From positions 124,001 through 188,000 of the forward strand of contig NZ_AMZB01000138.1 of assembly GCF_000313755.1 (NCBI RefSeq): 64,000 nucleotides of DNA, in the 5' to 3' direction. Position numbers and translations under genes: made by a program. Under the pieces are notes generated by a model. That model saw only the letters and a list, made by a program, of their open reading frames with translations. It was not told the DNA's origin and did not search any database. The DNA is from Pseudomonas nitroreducens TX1. Lineage in GTDB: Bacteria; Pseudomonadota; Gammaproteobacteria; Pseudomonadales; Pseudomonadaceae. How positions within the stretch are numbered: the stretch's first letter is position 1; every line of letters begins with the position of its first letter. This document shows, piece by piece, positions 50,950-60,890 of the stretch.

Positions 50950-51903
50950 ATGCGTACTCGCGAACTCGGCCAGTCCGGCCTGAAGATTCCCGCGCTGGTA
51001 TTCGGCGGCAACGTGTTCGGCTGGGCCGCCGACGAGGCGACCTCGTTCCGCCTGCTGGACGCACTGGTCGACGCCGGGCTCAACTGCATCGACACCGCCG
51101 ACGTTTACTCACGCTGGGTCCCCGGCCATGAAGGCGGCGAATCAGAAATCCTCATCGGCAAATGGTTGAAGAAGACTGGCAAGCGCAACCAGGTGATCAT
51201 CGCCACCAAGGTCGGCATGGACATGGGCAACGGCCACAAGGGGCTGTCGGCGGTGTATATCGAGCAAGCGCTGGCGCGCTCGCTCAAGCGTCTGCAAACC
51301 GACTGCATCGACCTCTACCAATCGCACTGCGACGACCCGCATACCTCCATGGAAGAGACCATGGGGGCCTTCGCCGAAGCCGTGGAAACCGGCAAGGTGC
51401 GGGTGATTGGCGCGTCGAACCTGGAGGCCAGGCGCCTGCGCGAAGCACGTGAAGTGTGCGAGCGCCTGAAACTGCCGAACTACCAGAGCCTGCAGCCCAA
51501 CTACAACCTCTACGACCGCGCCAACTACGAGACCAATCTGGAGCCGACGGTGCAGCAACTGGGGCTGGGCGTCATCAGCTTCTATTCGCTGGCGGCAGGC
51601 TTCCTCACCGGCAAGTACCGCAGCGAGACGGACCTGGGCAAGAGCAGCGTGCGCGGCTACAAGGTGAAGAACTTCATGAACGAGCGCGGCTTCGCCATTA
51701 TCGATGCGCTGGAGGAAGTGGCTGGCGATCTCAACGCGACGCCGACGCAGGTCGCCCTGGCCTGGCTGATGGCCCGCCCGAGCATCACCGCACCGATTGC
51801 CAGTGCGTCGAAGCTGGAGCAGTTGCCGGACCTGATCGCGGCGGTCGACCTGAAGCTCGGTGACGAGGCGATCCAGCGGTTGAATACCGCCAGCGCGTAT
51901 TGA
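50950..51903 (+). CDS. Aldo/keto reductase, Kv-beta/YajO-like
   Basis: The 317-residue protein has the complete AKR tetrad: Asp48, Tyr53, Lys87 and His126 (LNCIDTADVY, IIATKVG, DLYQSHCDDP). It also has the NADPH-binding SNLEARRLREA and SITAPIASASKLEQL segments. It would reduce aldehydes or ketones with NADPH; the substrate is open. The ATG at 50950 has AGGAG ten bases upstream. It is monocistronic, with a REP pair directly after its stop. Confidence 0.93.
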   Translation: MRTRELGQSGLKIPALVFGGNVFGWAADEATSFRLLDALVDAGLNCIDTADVYSRWVPGHEGGESEILIGKWLKKTGKRNQVIIATKVGMDMGNGHKGLSAVYIEQALARSLKRLQTDCIDLYQSHCDDPHTSMEETMGAFAEAVETGKVRVIGASNLEARRLREAREVCERLKLPNYQSLQPNYNLYDRANYETNLEPTVQQLGLGVISFYSLAAGFLTGKYRSETDLGKSSVRGYKVKNFMNERGFAIIDALEEVAGDLNATPTQVALAWLMARPSITAPIASASKLEQLPDLIAAVDLKLGDEAIQRLNTASAY

Positions 51904-51917
51904 AGGACGGGGCGACC

Positions 51918-51989
51918 TGTAGGAGCGAGCTTGCTCGCGAACACTTCAACGCTTGAGATGGGTGGTTCGCGAGCAAGCTCGCTCCTACA
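51918..51989. repeat. REP pair (BIME)
   Basis: Bases 51918-51942 and 51965-51989 are perfect inverted 25-base copies of the same REP unit as at 1974-2052, with a 22-base spacer. They lie in the tail of the aldo-keto reductase transcript. Confidence 0.9.
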
Positions 51990-52005
51990 AAAGCATCAGG
52001 CTTTC

Positions 52006-52030
52006 GAAGGAGCGGACTTCGTCCGCGATT
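52006..52030. repeat. Second-class REP-like palindrome
   Basis: AGGAGCGGACTTCGTCCGCG has the same frame as the common REP (AGGAGCG...CGCGA) but a different stem, GCGGAC/GTCCGC. It lies immediately beside the BIME at 51918-51989 and ends ten bases before the omega-amidase stop. Confidence 0.7.
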
Positions 52031-52039
52031 GCCATCCGG

Positions 52040-52834
52040 TCAACGTCGGATCTCGAACTCGTCCGCATCGAGATAGGCCGGGAAACGTTCGCGGTAGGCC
52101 GCCAGCTCCGCCGCGCCCAGGGTGATCTGGAACACCCCGTCGGCATTGCCGGCCGCCAGCAGGCTGTCACCCTGGAAGTCGAGCACCTGGCTGTCGCCGG
52201 AATAGGCGTGGCCCTTGCCGTCTTCACCGACGCGGTTGACCGCCGCGACATAACAGAGGTTTTCGATGGCCCTTGCCGGCAGCAGGCGGTTCCAGTGCTG
52301 GCGGCGCGCGGCCGGCCAGTTGGCGGTGTAGAGCAACAGGTCGGTGCCCTGGGCATCGCGGCTCCACACCGGGAAGCGCAGGTCGTAACAGACCAGCGGG
52401 CGGATTCGCCAGCCTTTCCACTCGAGCAGCACCTGCTGCTCGCCCGCCGTGTAATGCTGGTGCTCGCCAGCCATGCGGAACAGATGGCGCTTGTCATAGT
52501 GCTGCACTTCGCCATCCGGGCGCGCCCAGAGCAGGCGGTTGCGATGGCTACCGTCGGCAGCGCGGATGATCACGCTGCCGCAGACCACGGCGTCGAGCCT
52601 CGACGCCTGCGCACGCAGCCAGGCATAGGTCGCGCCCTCCTCCGCTTCGGCCAGCGTCTCGGAGTCCATGGAGAAACCGGTGGTGAACATCTCCGGCAGG
52701 ATCACCACGTCCGCGCCGCGGGCACTCTCCAGCAGCGCCTCGAAGCGTTCGCGGTTGGCCTTCGCGTCGTGCCAGACCAGGGTGGTCTGCACCAGCGCAA
52801 GCTTGAGGTCGGGAAGTTGGCTCAGATCGCGCAT
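52040..52834 (-). CDS. Omega-amidase/nitrilase-superfamily hydrolase (YafV-like)
   Basis: The 264-residue protein has the nitrilase triad: Glu48 (VVILPEMFTTGFSM), Lys115 (HYDKRHLFRM) and Cys149 (LVCYDLRFPVW). The FTTGFSM and HYTAGEQ context is that of omega-amidases, which hydrolyse alpha-ketoglutaramate or ketosuccinamate. The gene starts inside the end of the aminotransferase gene (13-base overlap, minus strand). This pairing fits the glutamine transaminase/omega-amidase pathway used in methionine salvage. Confidence 0.9.
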   Translation of the reverse strand: MRDLSQLPDLKLALVQTTLVWHDAKANRERFEALLESARGADVVILPEMFTTGFSMDSETLAEAEEGATYAWLRAQASRLDAVVCGSVIIRAADGSHRNRLLWARPDGEVQHYDKRHLFRMAGEHQHYTAGEQQVLLEWKGWRIRPLVCYDLRFPVWSRDAQGTDLLLYTANWPAARRQHWNRLLPARAIENLCYVAAVNRVGEDGKGHAYSGDSQVLDFQGDSLLAAGNADGVFQITLGAAELAAYRERFPAYLDADEFEIRR

Positions 52835-53970
52835 AGGCGTTCCGCTGCCTGGCGCAGCGTCTCCTCTTTCTTGGCAAAGCAGAAGCGCACCAGGCGCATG
52901 TCCGCCGGGGCCTGCTGGTAGAACACCGAGACCGGGATCGCGGCCACGCCGTGCTCGGTGGTCAGCCATTCGGACATGGCGACGTCATTGAGGTCAGGGC
53001 GGATCGCCGAGTAATCGACCACCTGGAAGTAGGTGCCGGCGGCACGCTGGAAGGTGAAGCGCGAGCCTTCCAGCAGGTCGCAGAACAGGTCGCGCTTGGC
53101 CTGGTAGAAGCCTGGCAACTCGCGCAGGTGCTCGGGGTGCGCGGCCATGAAGTCGGCCAGCGCCCACTGCAGCGGGGTCACGCCGCAGAAGTTCACGTAC
53201 TGGTGAATCTTGCGCATCTCCGCCGACAACGCCGGCGGCGCCACCACGTAGCCGGTCTTCCAGCCGGTGACGTGGTAGGTCTTGCCGAAGGAACTGATGA
53301 CGAAGGCGCGCGGATACAACTCGTCATGGGCCAGCACACTGGCGTGTTGTACGCCGTCGTAGATCAGGTGCTCGTAAACCTCGTCGCTGATCAGGTAGAT
53401 TTCGCGATCGCGGATCAGTTCGGCCAGGCGATCCAGGTCGGCACGGTCGATCAGCGCACCGCTGGGGTTGTGCGGGCTATTGAGGAAGATCAGGCGCGTG
53501 CGCGGGGTGATGGCATCTGCCAGACGTTGCCAGTCGATGCGGAAGTCCGGCTGGCTCAGCGCAACGTGTACGCAACGGCCACCGGCCAGTTCCACCGAAG
53601 GCTCATAGCTGTCGTAGCAGGGGTCGAGAACGATGGCTTCGTCGCCAGTACGGATCAGCGCCTGCACCGCGCAGAAAATACCTTCGGTCGCCCCGGGAAC
53701 GATGGTCACCTCGGCGTCGGCGCTGACCGTGCGGCCATAGAAGCTGGCGACCTTGGCCGCGACCTGTTCGCGCAGAGCCGGCAGACCGGTCATCGGGCTG
53801 TACTGGTTGTGCCCGGCCATGACGTGGCGGGCGACCGCTTCGAGCAGCGGCGCGGGAGCCGGAAAGTCCGGGAAGCCCTGGGAAAGATTCAGCGCGGCGC
53901 TTTGCGCGGCGAGCTGGGACATGCGGGTGAAGATGGTGGTGCCGACATTCGGCAGTTTGCTGGTAAGCAT
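52822..53970 (-). CDS. PLP-dependent aminotransferase, methionine/glutamine type (YbdL-like)
   Basis: The 382-residue class I enzyme has LNLSQGFPDFPAP near residue 28, NQYSPMTGLPALREQVAAK, NSPHNPSGALIDRADL, ISDEVYEHLIYDG, and PLP Lys230 in SSFGKTYHVTGWKTGY. It matches the YbdL/kynurenine aminotransferase-like group that prefers methionine and glutamine. Overlap with the omega-amidase gene implies they act in sequence. ATG 53970 is the usual start; a GTG further up adds only eight residues. Confidence 0.92.
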   Translation of the reverse strand: MLTSKLPNVGTTIFTRMSQLAAQSAALNLSQGFPDFPAPAPLLEAVARHVMAGHNQYSPMTGLPALREQVAAKVASFYGRTVSADAEVTIVPGATEGIFCAVQALIRTGDEAIVLDPCYDSYEPSVELAGGRCVHVALSQPDFRIDWQRLADAITPRTRLIFLNSPHNPSGALIDRADLDRLAELIRDREIYLISDEVYEHLIYDGVQHASVLAHDELYPRAFVISSFGKTYHVTGWKTGYVVAPPALSAEMRKIHQYVNFCGVTPLQWALADFMAAHPEHLRELPGFYQAKRDLFCDLLEGSRFTFQRAAGTYFQVVDYSAIRPDLNDVAMSEWLTTEHGVAAIPVSVFYQQAPADMRLVRFCFAKKEETLRQAAERLCAI

Positions 53971-54051
53971 GGCGTGACTACAGGCTGCAGGCAATGAGAG
54001 GGAAGTCCCTACTCTATCGCCTGCGGCTTGCGGTCTAAAGCCTGACAGACG

Positions 54052-55539
54052 TTATTTACGTTTGTCCTTCTTCTTCTTCTCCGCCTTCTTGTGGTGCGAC
54101 ATCAGGCGGCGCTTCTTGTTGACCTGGCGATCGGTGAGCTGGGTCTTCTTGCCCTCGAATGGGTTGTCACCGCCCTTGTACTCGATGCGGATCGGCGTAC
54201 CGACCAGCTTCAGCACGCGGCGGAAGGTCTTCTCCAGGTAACGGGTATAGGCCTTGGGCACCGCATCCACCTGGTTGCCGTGGATAACGATCAGCGGCGG
54301 GTTGGCGCCGCCCAGGTGCGCATAGCGCAGCTTGATGCGGCGGCCGTTGACCATCGGCGGCTGGTGGACCTGGATGGCGTCCTCGAGGATCTGCGTGAGC
54401 TTGCTGGTGGGCCAGCGCGTCACGGCGGAACGGAAGGAGTCCTGCACCGACTTGTACAGGTGGCCAACGCCAGTGCCGTGCAGCGCGGAGATGAAGTGGA
54501 TATCGGCGAAGTCGGCGAACATCAGCCGGCGCTCGAGTTCGGTCTTCACGTACTCGCGCTCGGCCGACTCCATACCGTCCCACTTGTTCAGCGCGATGAC
54601 CAGCGCACGGCCGGTCTCCAGCACGAAACCGAGCAGGTTGAGGTCGTGTTCGACCACGCCTTCGCGGGCGTCCATGACGAAGATGACCACGTTGGCGTCC
54701 TGGATCGCCTGCAGGGTCTTCACCACGGAGAACTTTTCCACCGCTTCGAAGATCTTGCCGCGACGGCGCACGCCGGCGGTGTCGATCAGGGTGTACTTCT
54801 CTTCGTTGCGCTCGAAGGGGATGTAGATGCTGTCGCGGGTGGTGCCGGCCTGGTCGTAGACGATCACGCGCTCTTCACCGAGCATGCGGTTGACCAGGGT
54901 GGACTTGCCGACGTTGGGGCGACCGATGATGGCGATCTTGATGCCATCCTTCTCGCTCGGGCCGGGGATGCGCTTGGCTTCCTCGCCCTCGGCGACTTCT
55001 TCCAGTTCGCCGGGCAGGTCGTTGTCCTCCGGTGCCTCGGGCTCCGGAGCGAACATCTCGCCCAGGGCTTCCTGCAGCATCTGGGTGATGCCACGGCCGT
55101 GGGCGGCGGCGATCGGGATCGCGTGGCCCAGGGCCAGGGGGCTGAACTCGGCGCGGGCGATATCCGGGTCGACGGTGTCGACCTTGTTCGCCACCAGGTA
55201 GGTGCGCTTGTTCTTCTTGCGAAGGTGGTCGGCGATCATCTCGTCGGCGGCGGTGAGGCCAGCGCGGGAATCGACCATGAACAGGACGGCATCGGCCTCT
55301 TCGATGGCCTGCAGCGACTGCTCGGCCATCTTGGCGTCGATACCCTCTTCGTCACCGGAGATACCACCGGTATCGATAACGATGAATTTCTTGCCCTGCC
55401 ACTTGGCCTCGCCGTACTGGCGGTCGCGGGTCAGACCTGCGTACTCGGCGACGATGGCGTCACGGGTGCGGGTCAGGCGGTTGAACAGGGTGGACTTGCC
55501 GACGTTCGGGCGGCCCACCAGGGCTATTACGGGAACCAT
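54052..55539 (-). CDS. der: Ribosome biogenesis GTPase Der (EngA)
   Basis: The 495-residue protein has two G domains, each with a [10 protein letters not shown]-loop (first at about residues 9-16, second near 207), DTAGG/DTAGV switch regions and NKVD/NKWD specificity motifs. A C-terminal KH-like domain and a very basic tail ([12 protein letters not shown]) follow. An acidic linker ([23 protein letters not shown]) separates the G domains. Der is needed for 50S assembly. It follows bamB after a strong hairpin. Confidence 0.98.
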   Translation of the reverse strand: MVPVIALVGRPNVGKSTLFNRLTRTRDAIVAEYAGLTRDRQYGEAKWQGKKFIVIDTGGISGDEEGIDAKMAEQSLQAIEEADAVLFMVDSRAGLTAADEMIADHLRKKNKRTYLVANKVDTVDPDIARAEFSPLALGHAIPIAAAHGRGITQMLQEALGEMFAPEPEAPEDNDLPGELEEVAEGEEAKRIPGPSEKDGIKIAIIGRPNVGKSTLVNRMLGEERVIVYDQAGTTRDSIYIPFERNEEKYTLIDTAGVRRRGKIFEAVEKFSVVKTLQAIQDANVVIFVMDAREGVVEHDLNLLGFVLETGRALVIALNKWDGMESAEREYVKTELERRLMFADFADIHFISALHGTGVGHLYKSVQDSFRSAVTRWPTSKLTQILEDAIQVHQPPMVNGRRIKLRYAHLGGANPPLIVIHGNQVDAVPKAYTRYLEKTFRRVLKLVGTPIRIEYKGGDNPFEGKKTQLTDRQVNKKRRLMSHHKKAEKKKKDKRK

Positions 55540-55578
55540 GCGGCTCTCCAGGAAATTTCAGATTTTCAGAAAACACGA

Positions 55579-55609
55579 CGGCCGCTGCCGTTTTTCACGG
55601 CAGCGGCCG
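55579..55609 (-). terminator. Strong hairpin between bamB and der
   Basis: A perfect 13-base-pair stem (CGGCCGCTGCCGT with ACGGCAGCGGCCG) and five-base loop. On the minus strand it is followed by TCGTGTTTTCTG. It can end most bamB transcripts and set lower der expression. Confidence 0.7.
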
Positions 55610-55624
55610 GCAGTAACACTCAGC

Positions 55625-56767
55625 TTAGCGAATCGTGTAGGCGACCAGCTTGCCGCTGTTGCCGAACACGTACATCCAGCTGCCAACTACCAGCGGGCGA
55701 ACCCGCACGCCGTCACCGTCGACCTTCTCGCGGCCAACGAAACGACCGTCCACCTGGCTCAGCAGGTGCACGTAACCTTCCAGGTCACCGACAACCACGT
55801 TGCTCGACAGCACGGCCGGAGCAGACAGCTGGCGGCGAGCCAGGGCGTCGTTGCTCCACAGCGAGGACGAACCACGGGAATCGAGGCTTTCCACAGTGCC
55901 GCTGGACTGGCTGATGAACACGCTGCCAGTACCTTCGGCGACGCCGACGTAGCTGGAAGCTTCACGCTGCCAAAGCACACGACCAGTACTTACATCCAGC
56001 GCCGCAGCACGGCCCTGATAGCTGGCGACATAGAGAACGTTGTCGACCAGCAACAGGCCGCCATCGATATCGACGACGCGGTCGAGCTCGGAACGGCCTT
56101 GCGAAATCGCAACGCGCGCTTCCCAGACCGGCAGGCCACGCTCGACGTCCACGGCAACGACCTTGCCGCTGGCCAGGCCGGCCAGGGCCAGGCGGCCCGC
56201 GATCAGCGGAGCGCCAGTACCGCGCAGAGTCAGTACCGGTACGGTGCCTTCGTAGATCCAGCGCTGGTTGCCGGTGGAAGCATCGAAACCGATCAGCTTG
56301 TCGTCCTGGGTCTGCACCACCACCACGTCACCGTTGGTGGCCGGGGCGGCCAGTACTTCGCTGGTGACCTTGGCGCGCCACTTCTGTTCGCCGGAACCTG
56401 CGTCCAGGGCGATCACGTCGCCACGCAGGGTGCCCAACAGGACCATGCCGCTGCCCACGCCGACGGCGCCGGAGATCGGCAGGTCGAGGTCTTTCTTCCA
56501 CAGCACTTCGCCGGTTTCGCGCTGCATGGCCATGACGCGGCCTTCGGCGGACGCGGCATAGATGGTCTGGCCATCCACGGCGGGCTCGAGCAGGTTGTAC
56601 AGGTCGCCCTGGCCATCACCCACGGAACGGCTCCACTGTTTCTCCAGGCGGACCTCTTCCTTGAAATCGGTCAGCTCGGCTGGCGGCAGTTCTTTCTTGC
56701 TATTGCTGCTGCAACCCACAGCCATCAAAGTCAGTGCCAGCAGTGCAACGTGTTTCCAACGCAACAT
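55625..56767 (-). CDS. bamB: Outer-membrane assembly lipoprotein BamB
   Basis: The 380-residue protein has a lipoprotein signal with Cys19 (LMAVGC) and an eight-bladed PQQ-type beta propeller (repeats such as GRVMAMQRETGEVLWKKDLDLP, GDVIALDAGSGEQKWRAKV, GKVVAVDVERGLPVWEARV). It is the periplasmic scaffold of the BAM complex. It starts one base after the yfgM stop. Order hisS-yfgM-bamB-der is the conserved gammaproteobacterial one. Confidence 0.97.
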   Translation of the reverse strand: MLRWKHVALLALTLMAVGCSSNSKKELPPAELTDFKEEVRLEKQWSRSVGDGQGDLYNLLEPAVDGQTIYAASAEGRVMAMQRETGEVLWKKDLDLPISGAVGVGSGMVLLGTLRGDVIALDAGSGEQKWRAKVTSEVLAAPATNGDVVVVQTQDDKLIGFDASTGNQRWIYEGTVPVLTLRGTGAPLIAGRLALAGLASGKVVAVDVERGLPVWEARVAISQGRSELDRVVDIDGGLLLVDNVLYVASYQGRAAALDVSTGRVLWQREASSYVGVAEGTGSVFISQSSGTVESLDSRGSSSLWSNDALARRQLSAPAVLSSNVVVGDLEGYVHLLSQVDGRFVGREKVDGDGVRVRPLVVGSWMYVFGNSGKLVAYTIR

Positions 56768-56768
56768 C

Positions 56769-57413
56769 TCAGGCGTCTCCCTTGGCCAGGTCGTCGAGTT
56801 TCATCTGCAGGGCGCCGACGGCGGCGTCTTCGGGCAGGGCAGCCTTGGCCTTTTCGTAGGCGACACGGGCGTCGTCATTACGCTTGAGCTGCAGCAGCAG
56901 GTCGCCACGCAGTTCTTCGCGGGTGGCGACGTAGGCCTTGTCGACATTGCCGTCGAGCAGCTTGAGGCCGTCTTCGGCCTTGCCCTGGGCAGCCAGGACA
57001 CGGGCCAGACGCTGACGGGCCAGCTCGCCAAGCGTGGCGTCCACCGGCTTGTCGACGATGGCCTTGAGCTCCAGAGCGGCATCATCCAGCTTGCCGCTGT
57101 CCACCGCTACCTTGGCGACGAACAGGCGGCCGTACTGGGCGTACGGAGTGCCGGCGTAGTCGGTGGTCAGCTTGTTGGCCAGCTCGGCGACCTTGGCGGT
57201 GTCGGGCTTGCCGGTGGGGTTCAGCGCAGTTTCCAGCAGGTTCTGGTAAATGATGGAAGCGCCCTGGGACTGATTGGTCTGGTACTTCTTCCAGGCCTGC
57301 CAGCCGAACACCACGATCAGCGCCAGCGCGGCACCAGTCAGCAGGGGCATGCCGTTGCGCTGCCACCAGTCCTTGATGTCAGCCAGCTGTTCTTCTTCGG
57401 TACGGTTACTCAC
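56769..57413 (-). CDS. yfgM: YfgM-type periplasmic tetratricopeptide protein
   Basis: The 214-residue protein has a short cytoplasmic start (EEEQLADIKDWWQRNG), one transmembrane helix (PLLTGAALALIVVFGWQAW), and a periplasmic TPR-like domain (DDAALELKAIVDKPVDATLGELARQRLARVLAAQGK). YfgM works with PpiD at the Sec translocon in E. coli. It is one base from bamB and 23 bases after hisS. Confidence 0.93.
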   Translation of the reverse strand: MSNRTEEEQLADIKDWWQRNGMPLLTGAALALIVVFGWQAWKKYQTNQSQGASIIYQNLLETALNPTGKPDTAKVAELANKLTTDYAGTPYAQYGRLFVAKVAVDSGKLDDAALELKAIVDKPVDATLGELARQRLARVLAAQGKAEDGLKLLDGNVDKAYVATREELRGDLLLQLKRNDDARVAYEKAKAALPEDAAVGALQMKLDDLAKGDA

Positions 57414-57436
57414 CCCAATACTCCTATCCGCTCGAT

Positions 57437-58726
57437 TCAGGCCTGCTTGAGGCAGGCAGCCAGGTGCTCGGGCAGAGCATCCCAGGCGATATTCTGTTGT
57501 TCGCCCTCGCCACGCAGGGGCTTGAAACCTACCACGCGGTTGGCCAGTTCGTCGTCACCCAGAATCATTGCGAACTGTGCGCCGCTCTTGTCGGCCTTCT
57601 TGAACTGGCTCTTGAAGCTGCCGGCGCCGGCGTTGACCAGCAGACGCAGGTCGGGAATGGCCTCACGCAGCTTTTCAGCCAGGGTCAGCGCAGCCAGCTC
57701 AGCCGGCTCCCCGAAGGCGCAGACATAGAGGTCAGCCGGGCGATTGAGCTCGGCGGGCACCACGCCCAGGGTTTCCAGCAGCAGCACCAGACGCTCGACG
57801 CCCATGGCGAAGCCCACGCCCGGAGTCGGCTTGCCGCCGAACTGGCTGACCAGGCCGTCGTAGCGGCCCCCGCCGCAGACGGTGCCCTGGGCGCCGAGCT
57901 TGTCGGTGACCCATTCGAAAGCGGTGCGGCAGTAATAGTCCAGGCCGCGCACCAGCTTCTGGTTGATTTCATAGCGCAGGCCGACCGCATCCAGGCGGGC
58001 CTTGAGGCCCTCGAAGTGGGCGATCGATTCCTCGTCCAGGTAGTCGTGCAGGCTCGGCGCGCCGACCAGCAGGGCCTGGGTGCTCTCGACCTTGCTGTCG
58101 AGGATGCGCAGCGGATTGGTGGTCATGCGGCGCTGGCTGTCTTCGTCCAACTGCTCGAAGCGTTCCTGCAGGTAGGCCACCAAGTCATCGCGATAGCGTG
58201 CACGCGCTTCGCTGGAACCCAGGGTGTTCAGCTGCAGGGTCACGGCGTCGGCCATGCCCAGCTTCTGCCACAGGCGCCAGGTGAGGATGATCAGCTCGGC
58301 ATCGATGTCCGGGCCGGGCAGGTTGAAGACTTCCACGCCGATCTGGTGGAACTGGCGATAGCGGCCCTTCTGCGGCTTTTCGTAGCGGAACATCGGGCCG
58401 GTGTACCACAGCTTCTGTACCTGGCCGCCGCCCGACAGGCCATGCTCCAGCACAGCGCGCACGCAGCCCGCGGTGCCTTCCGGACGCATGGTCAGGGATT
58501 CGCCGTTGCGGTCGAGGAAGGTGTACATCTCCTTGTCGACCACGTCGGTGCCTTCGCCGATGCCGCGGGCGAAGAGCTCGGTGAATTCGAGGATCGGCAG
58601 ACGGATCTCGCTGTAGCCGTAGCTGTCCAGCAGGCCGGCGAAGGTGCGCTCCAGGTAGCGCCAGGCCGGGGTCTGGTCCGGCAGGATGTCGTTCATGCCA
58701 CGGATGGCTTGCAGGGACTTGCTCAC
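57437..58726 (-). CDS. hisS: Histidyl-tRNA synthetase
   Basis: The 429-residue class II synthetase has motif 1 ([23 protein letters not shown]), motif 2 ([16 protein letters not shown] and [26 protein letters not shown]), histidine-specific segments [15 protein letters not shown] and [18 protein letters not shown], and an anticodon domain at the end. ATG 58726 begins [16 protein letters not shown], the usual N-terminus. It follows ispG closely. Confidence 0.98.
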   Translation of the reverse strand: MSKSLQAIRGMNDILPDQTPAWRYLERTFAGLLDSYGYSEIRLPILEFTELFARGIGEGTDVVDKEMYTFLDRNGESLTMRPEGTAGCVRAVLEHGLSGGGQVQKLWYTGPMFRYEKPQKGRYRQFHQIGVEVFNLPGPDIDAELIILTWRLWQKLGMADAVTLQLNTLGSSEARARYRDDLVAYLQERFEQLDEDSQRRMTTNPLRILDSKVESTQALLVGAPSLHDYLDEESIAHFEGLKARLDAVGLRYEINQKLVRGLDYYCRTAFEWVTDKLGAQGTVCGGGRYDGLVSQFGGKPTPGVGFAMGVERLVLLLETLGVVPAELNRPADLYVCAFGEPAELAALTLAEKLREAIPDLRLLVNAGAGSFKSQFKKADKSGAQFAMILGDDELANRVVGFKPLRGEGEQQNIAWDALPEHLAACLKQA

Positions 58727-58744
58727 TTAGGATCCTTGTTGCGG

Positions 58745-59857
58745 TCAGCCGCGCACGATCAATGCGGCGTCGGCCTCGGCCTTCTCGGCCGCTTTTTCGC
58801 GGATCAGCCGTTCCAGCTCATCCACCAGGTTATCGTTCTGCAGCTTCTGCGCCGGCTTGCCGTCGATGTAGATCAGGTTGCTCGGCGTGCCGCCGGTGAG
58901 GCCGATGTGGGCCTCCTTGGCTTCGCCGGGGCCGTTGACCACGCAGCCGATCACGGCGACATCCAGCGGCACCAGCAGGTCCTCCAGGCGGCCTTCCAGC
59001 TCGTTCATGGTCTTCACCACATCGAAGTTCTGCCGCGAGCAGCTCGGGCAGGCGATGAAGTTGATGCCACGGGAGCGCAGGCGCAGCGACTTGAGGATGT
59101 CGAAGCCGACCTTGATCTCTTCCACCGGGTCAGCGGCGAGCGAGATGCGGATGGTGTCGCCAATCCCCTCGGCGAGCAGCATGCCCAGGCCGACCGCTGA
59201 CTTCACGGTACCCGAACGCAGGCCACCGGCTTCGGTGATGCCCAGGTGCAGGGGTTGTTCGATTTGCTTGGCCAGCAGGCGGTAGGCAGCGACAGCCATG
59301 AACACGTCGGAGGCTTTCACGCTGACCTTGAAGTTCTGGAAGTCCAGGCGGTCGAGGTGATCGACGTGGCGCATGGCCGACTCCAGCAGTGCCTCAGGGG
59401 TTGGCTCGCCGTACTTCTTCTGCAGGTCCTTCTCCAGGGAACCGGCGTTGACGCCGATGCGGATCGGGATGTTGCGCTCGCGAGCGGCATCCACCACGGC
59501 CTTCACCCGGTCTTCGCGACCAATGTTGCCCGGGTTGATGCGCAGGCAGTCGACGCCCAGCTCGGCCACACGCAGGGCAATCTTGTAGTCGAAGTGGATA
59601 TCGGCAACCAGCGGCACCTTGACCTGCTGCTTGATCTTGCCGAACGCCTCGGCGGCGTCCATGTCCGGCACGGAGACGCGGACGATGTCGGCGCCCGCGT
59701 CTTCCAGACGACGGATCTGCGCCACGGTGGCGGCCACATCGAGGGTATCGGTGTTGGTCATGCTCTGCACGGCGATGGGGGCATCCCCACCCACCGGCAC
59801 GTTACCTACCCAGATCTTGCGGGACAGGCGACGTTTGATCGGAGACTCGCAATGCAT
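58745..59857 (-). CDS. ispG: 4-hydroxy-3-methylbut-2-enyl diphosphate synthase (flavodoxin)
   Basis: The 370-residue enzyme has the TIM-barrel part ([51 protein letters not shown]) and [4Fe-4S] ligands in [11 protein letters not shown] and [13 protein letters not shown]. It makes HMBPP in the MEP isoprenoid pathway. ATG 59857 begins [10 protein letters not shown] and lies just after the rodZ stop. The upstream in-frame GTG (59869) would overlap rodZ by 11 bases. Confidence 0.97.
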   Translation of the reverse strand: MHCESPIKRRLSRKIWVGNVPVGGDAPIAVQSMTNTDTLDVAATVAQIRRLEDAGADIVRVSVPDMDAAEAFGKIKQQVKVPLVADIHFDYKIALRVAELGVDCLRINPGNIGREDRVKAVVDAARERNIPIRIGVNAGSLEKDLQKKYGEPTPEALLESAMRHVDHLDRLDFQNFKVSVKASDVFMAVAAYRLLAKQIEQPLHLGITEAGGLRSGTVKSAVGLGMLLAEGIGDTIRISLAADPVEEIKVGFDILKSLRLRSRGINFIACPSCSRQNFDVVKTMNELEGRLEDLLVPLDVAVIGCVVNGPGEAKEAHIGLTGGTPSNLIYIDGKPAQKLQNDNLVDELERLIREKAAEKAEADAALIVRG

Positions 59858-59858
59858 C

Positions 59859-60890
59859 TTACTGTCCACCCAACTTCAGGCGAGCGGTGCCCCCGCGCGC
59901 CGGTGTGACTTCGACCGGCTGGCCGTTGTAGCTGACCTTGGCGCCCTGGGCGAAGCCCAGGCGCAGCTGAACCGGCGCCTTGGCAGCGACTTCCAGCGAA
60001 TCACCCTTGCGCTTGAGGCCCTCGAGGATGACCTTGCCGTCGGCATCGGTCACCTGGGTCCAGCAATCGGCGGTGAACTGAACCTTGACCACGCCCTGGC
60101 CGGCGGCAGCGACCACCGGAGCGGCCGGTGCATCGGTCGCAGCGGCAGGGGCAGCCGGAGCGGCCGGGCTTGCGGGGGCAACGGGCGGCTGTGCTGCCGG
60201 TTGCTGGGCCGCGATAGCCGGTGCCGGAGCCGTAGCGGCAGAAGCAGGGGCGCCCGGAGCTGCAGGGACAGCGGCAACCGGCGGGGTGCCTTCTGCCGGA
60301 GCCTCGGCGCCACCGTTATCGCCAGCCGGCTCGTTCGGGATCGCCGGGGTATTGGCCTGGTCCTCGGCGACTGCCTGGTCTTCCGGCTCGTCGAGGGTGT
60401 GGATCTCGGTGGTGCCGTCGGCGCTCTCGACCTCGACGTGCTCCATGTTGAGGCTGCCGGTCTCGGCCGGGCGCGCGGAGCGCTCCTGCCACCAGAAGTA
60501 GCCGAAGCCGATCAGCACGGCCAGCAGGATCAGGCTGAACAGGCGCAGCAGGTTGCGCGACAGGCGCACCGGCTCGACCACGCGCCCCAGAGCCTGGACG
60601 TTGCTGCCGGTGGCGTCGGTACCGGTGTACTGGTCGAAGGCGGTGACCATCTGCGCCTGGTCCATGCCCAGCAGCTTGGCGTAGGCACGGATGTAGCCAC
60701 GGGCAAAGGTGTGGCCCGGCAACTGTTCGAACGAACCCTGCTCCAGGGAGCGCAGGGCGTTCTCGGTCAGGTTCAGTTGGCCGGCGACCTGAGCGGTGCT
60801 CCAGCCCTTGTTTTCGCGCGCCTGGCGCAGTGTTTCGCCAGGGTTGGCGCGGGTCGTGCCGATGACATCGGGCTGCGACGTATTCATCAT
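59859..60890 (-). CDS. rodZ: Cytoskeletal/cell-shape protein RodZ
   Basis: The 343-residue bitopic protein has an N-terminal Xre-like helix-turn-helix ([34 protein letters not shown]), the [19 protein letters not shown] segment, a transmembrane helix at about 115-134, a long Ala/Pro-rich periplasmic linker (about 180-260), and a DUF4115 beta domain ([20 protein letters not shown]). It links MreB to the envelope. Its ATG overlaps the pilF stop as ATGA. Confidence 0.95.
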   Translation of the reverse strand: MMNTSQPDVIGTTRANPGETLRQARENKGWSTAQVAGQLNLTENALRSLEQGSFEQLPGHTFARGYIRAYAKLLGMDQAQMVTAFDQYTGTDATGSNVQALGRVVEPVRLSRNLLRLFSLILLAVLIGFGYFWWQERSARPAETGSLNMEHVEVESADGTTEIHTLDEPEDQAVAEDQANTPAIPNEPAGDNGGAEAPAEGTPPVAAVPAAPGAPASAATAPAPAIAAQQPAAQPPVAPASPAAPAAPAAATDAPAAPVVAAAGQGVVKVQFTADCWTQVTDADGKVILEGLKRKGDSLEVAAKAPVQLRLGFAQGAKVSYNGQPVEVTPARGGTARLKLGGQ

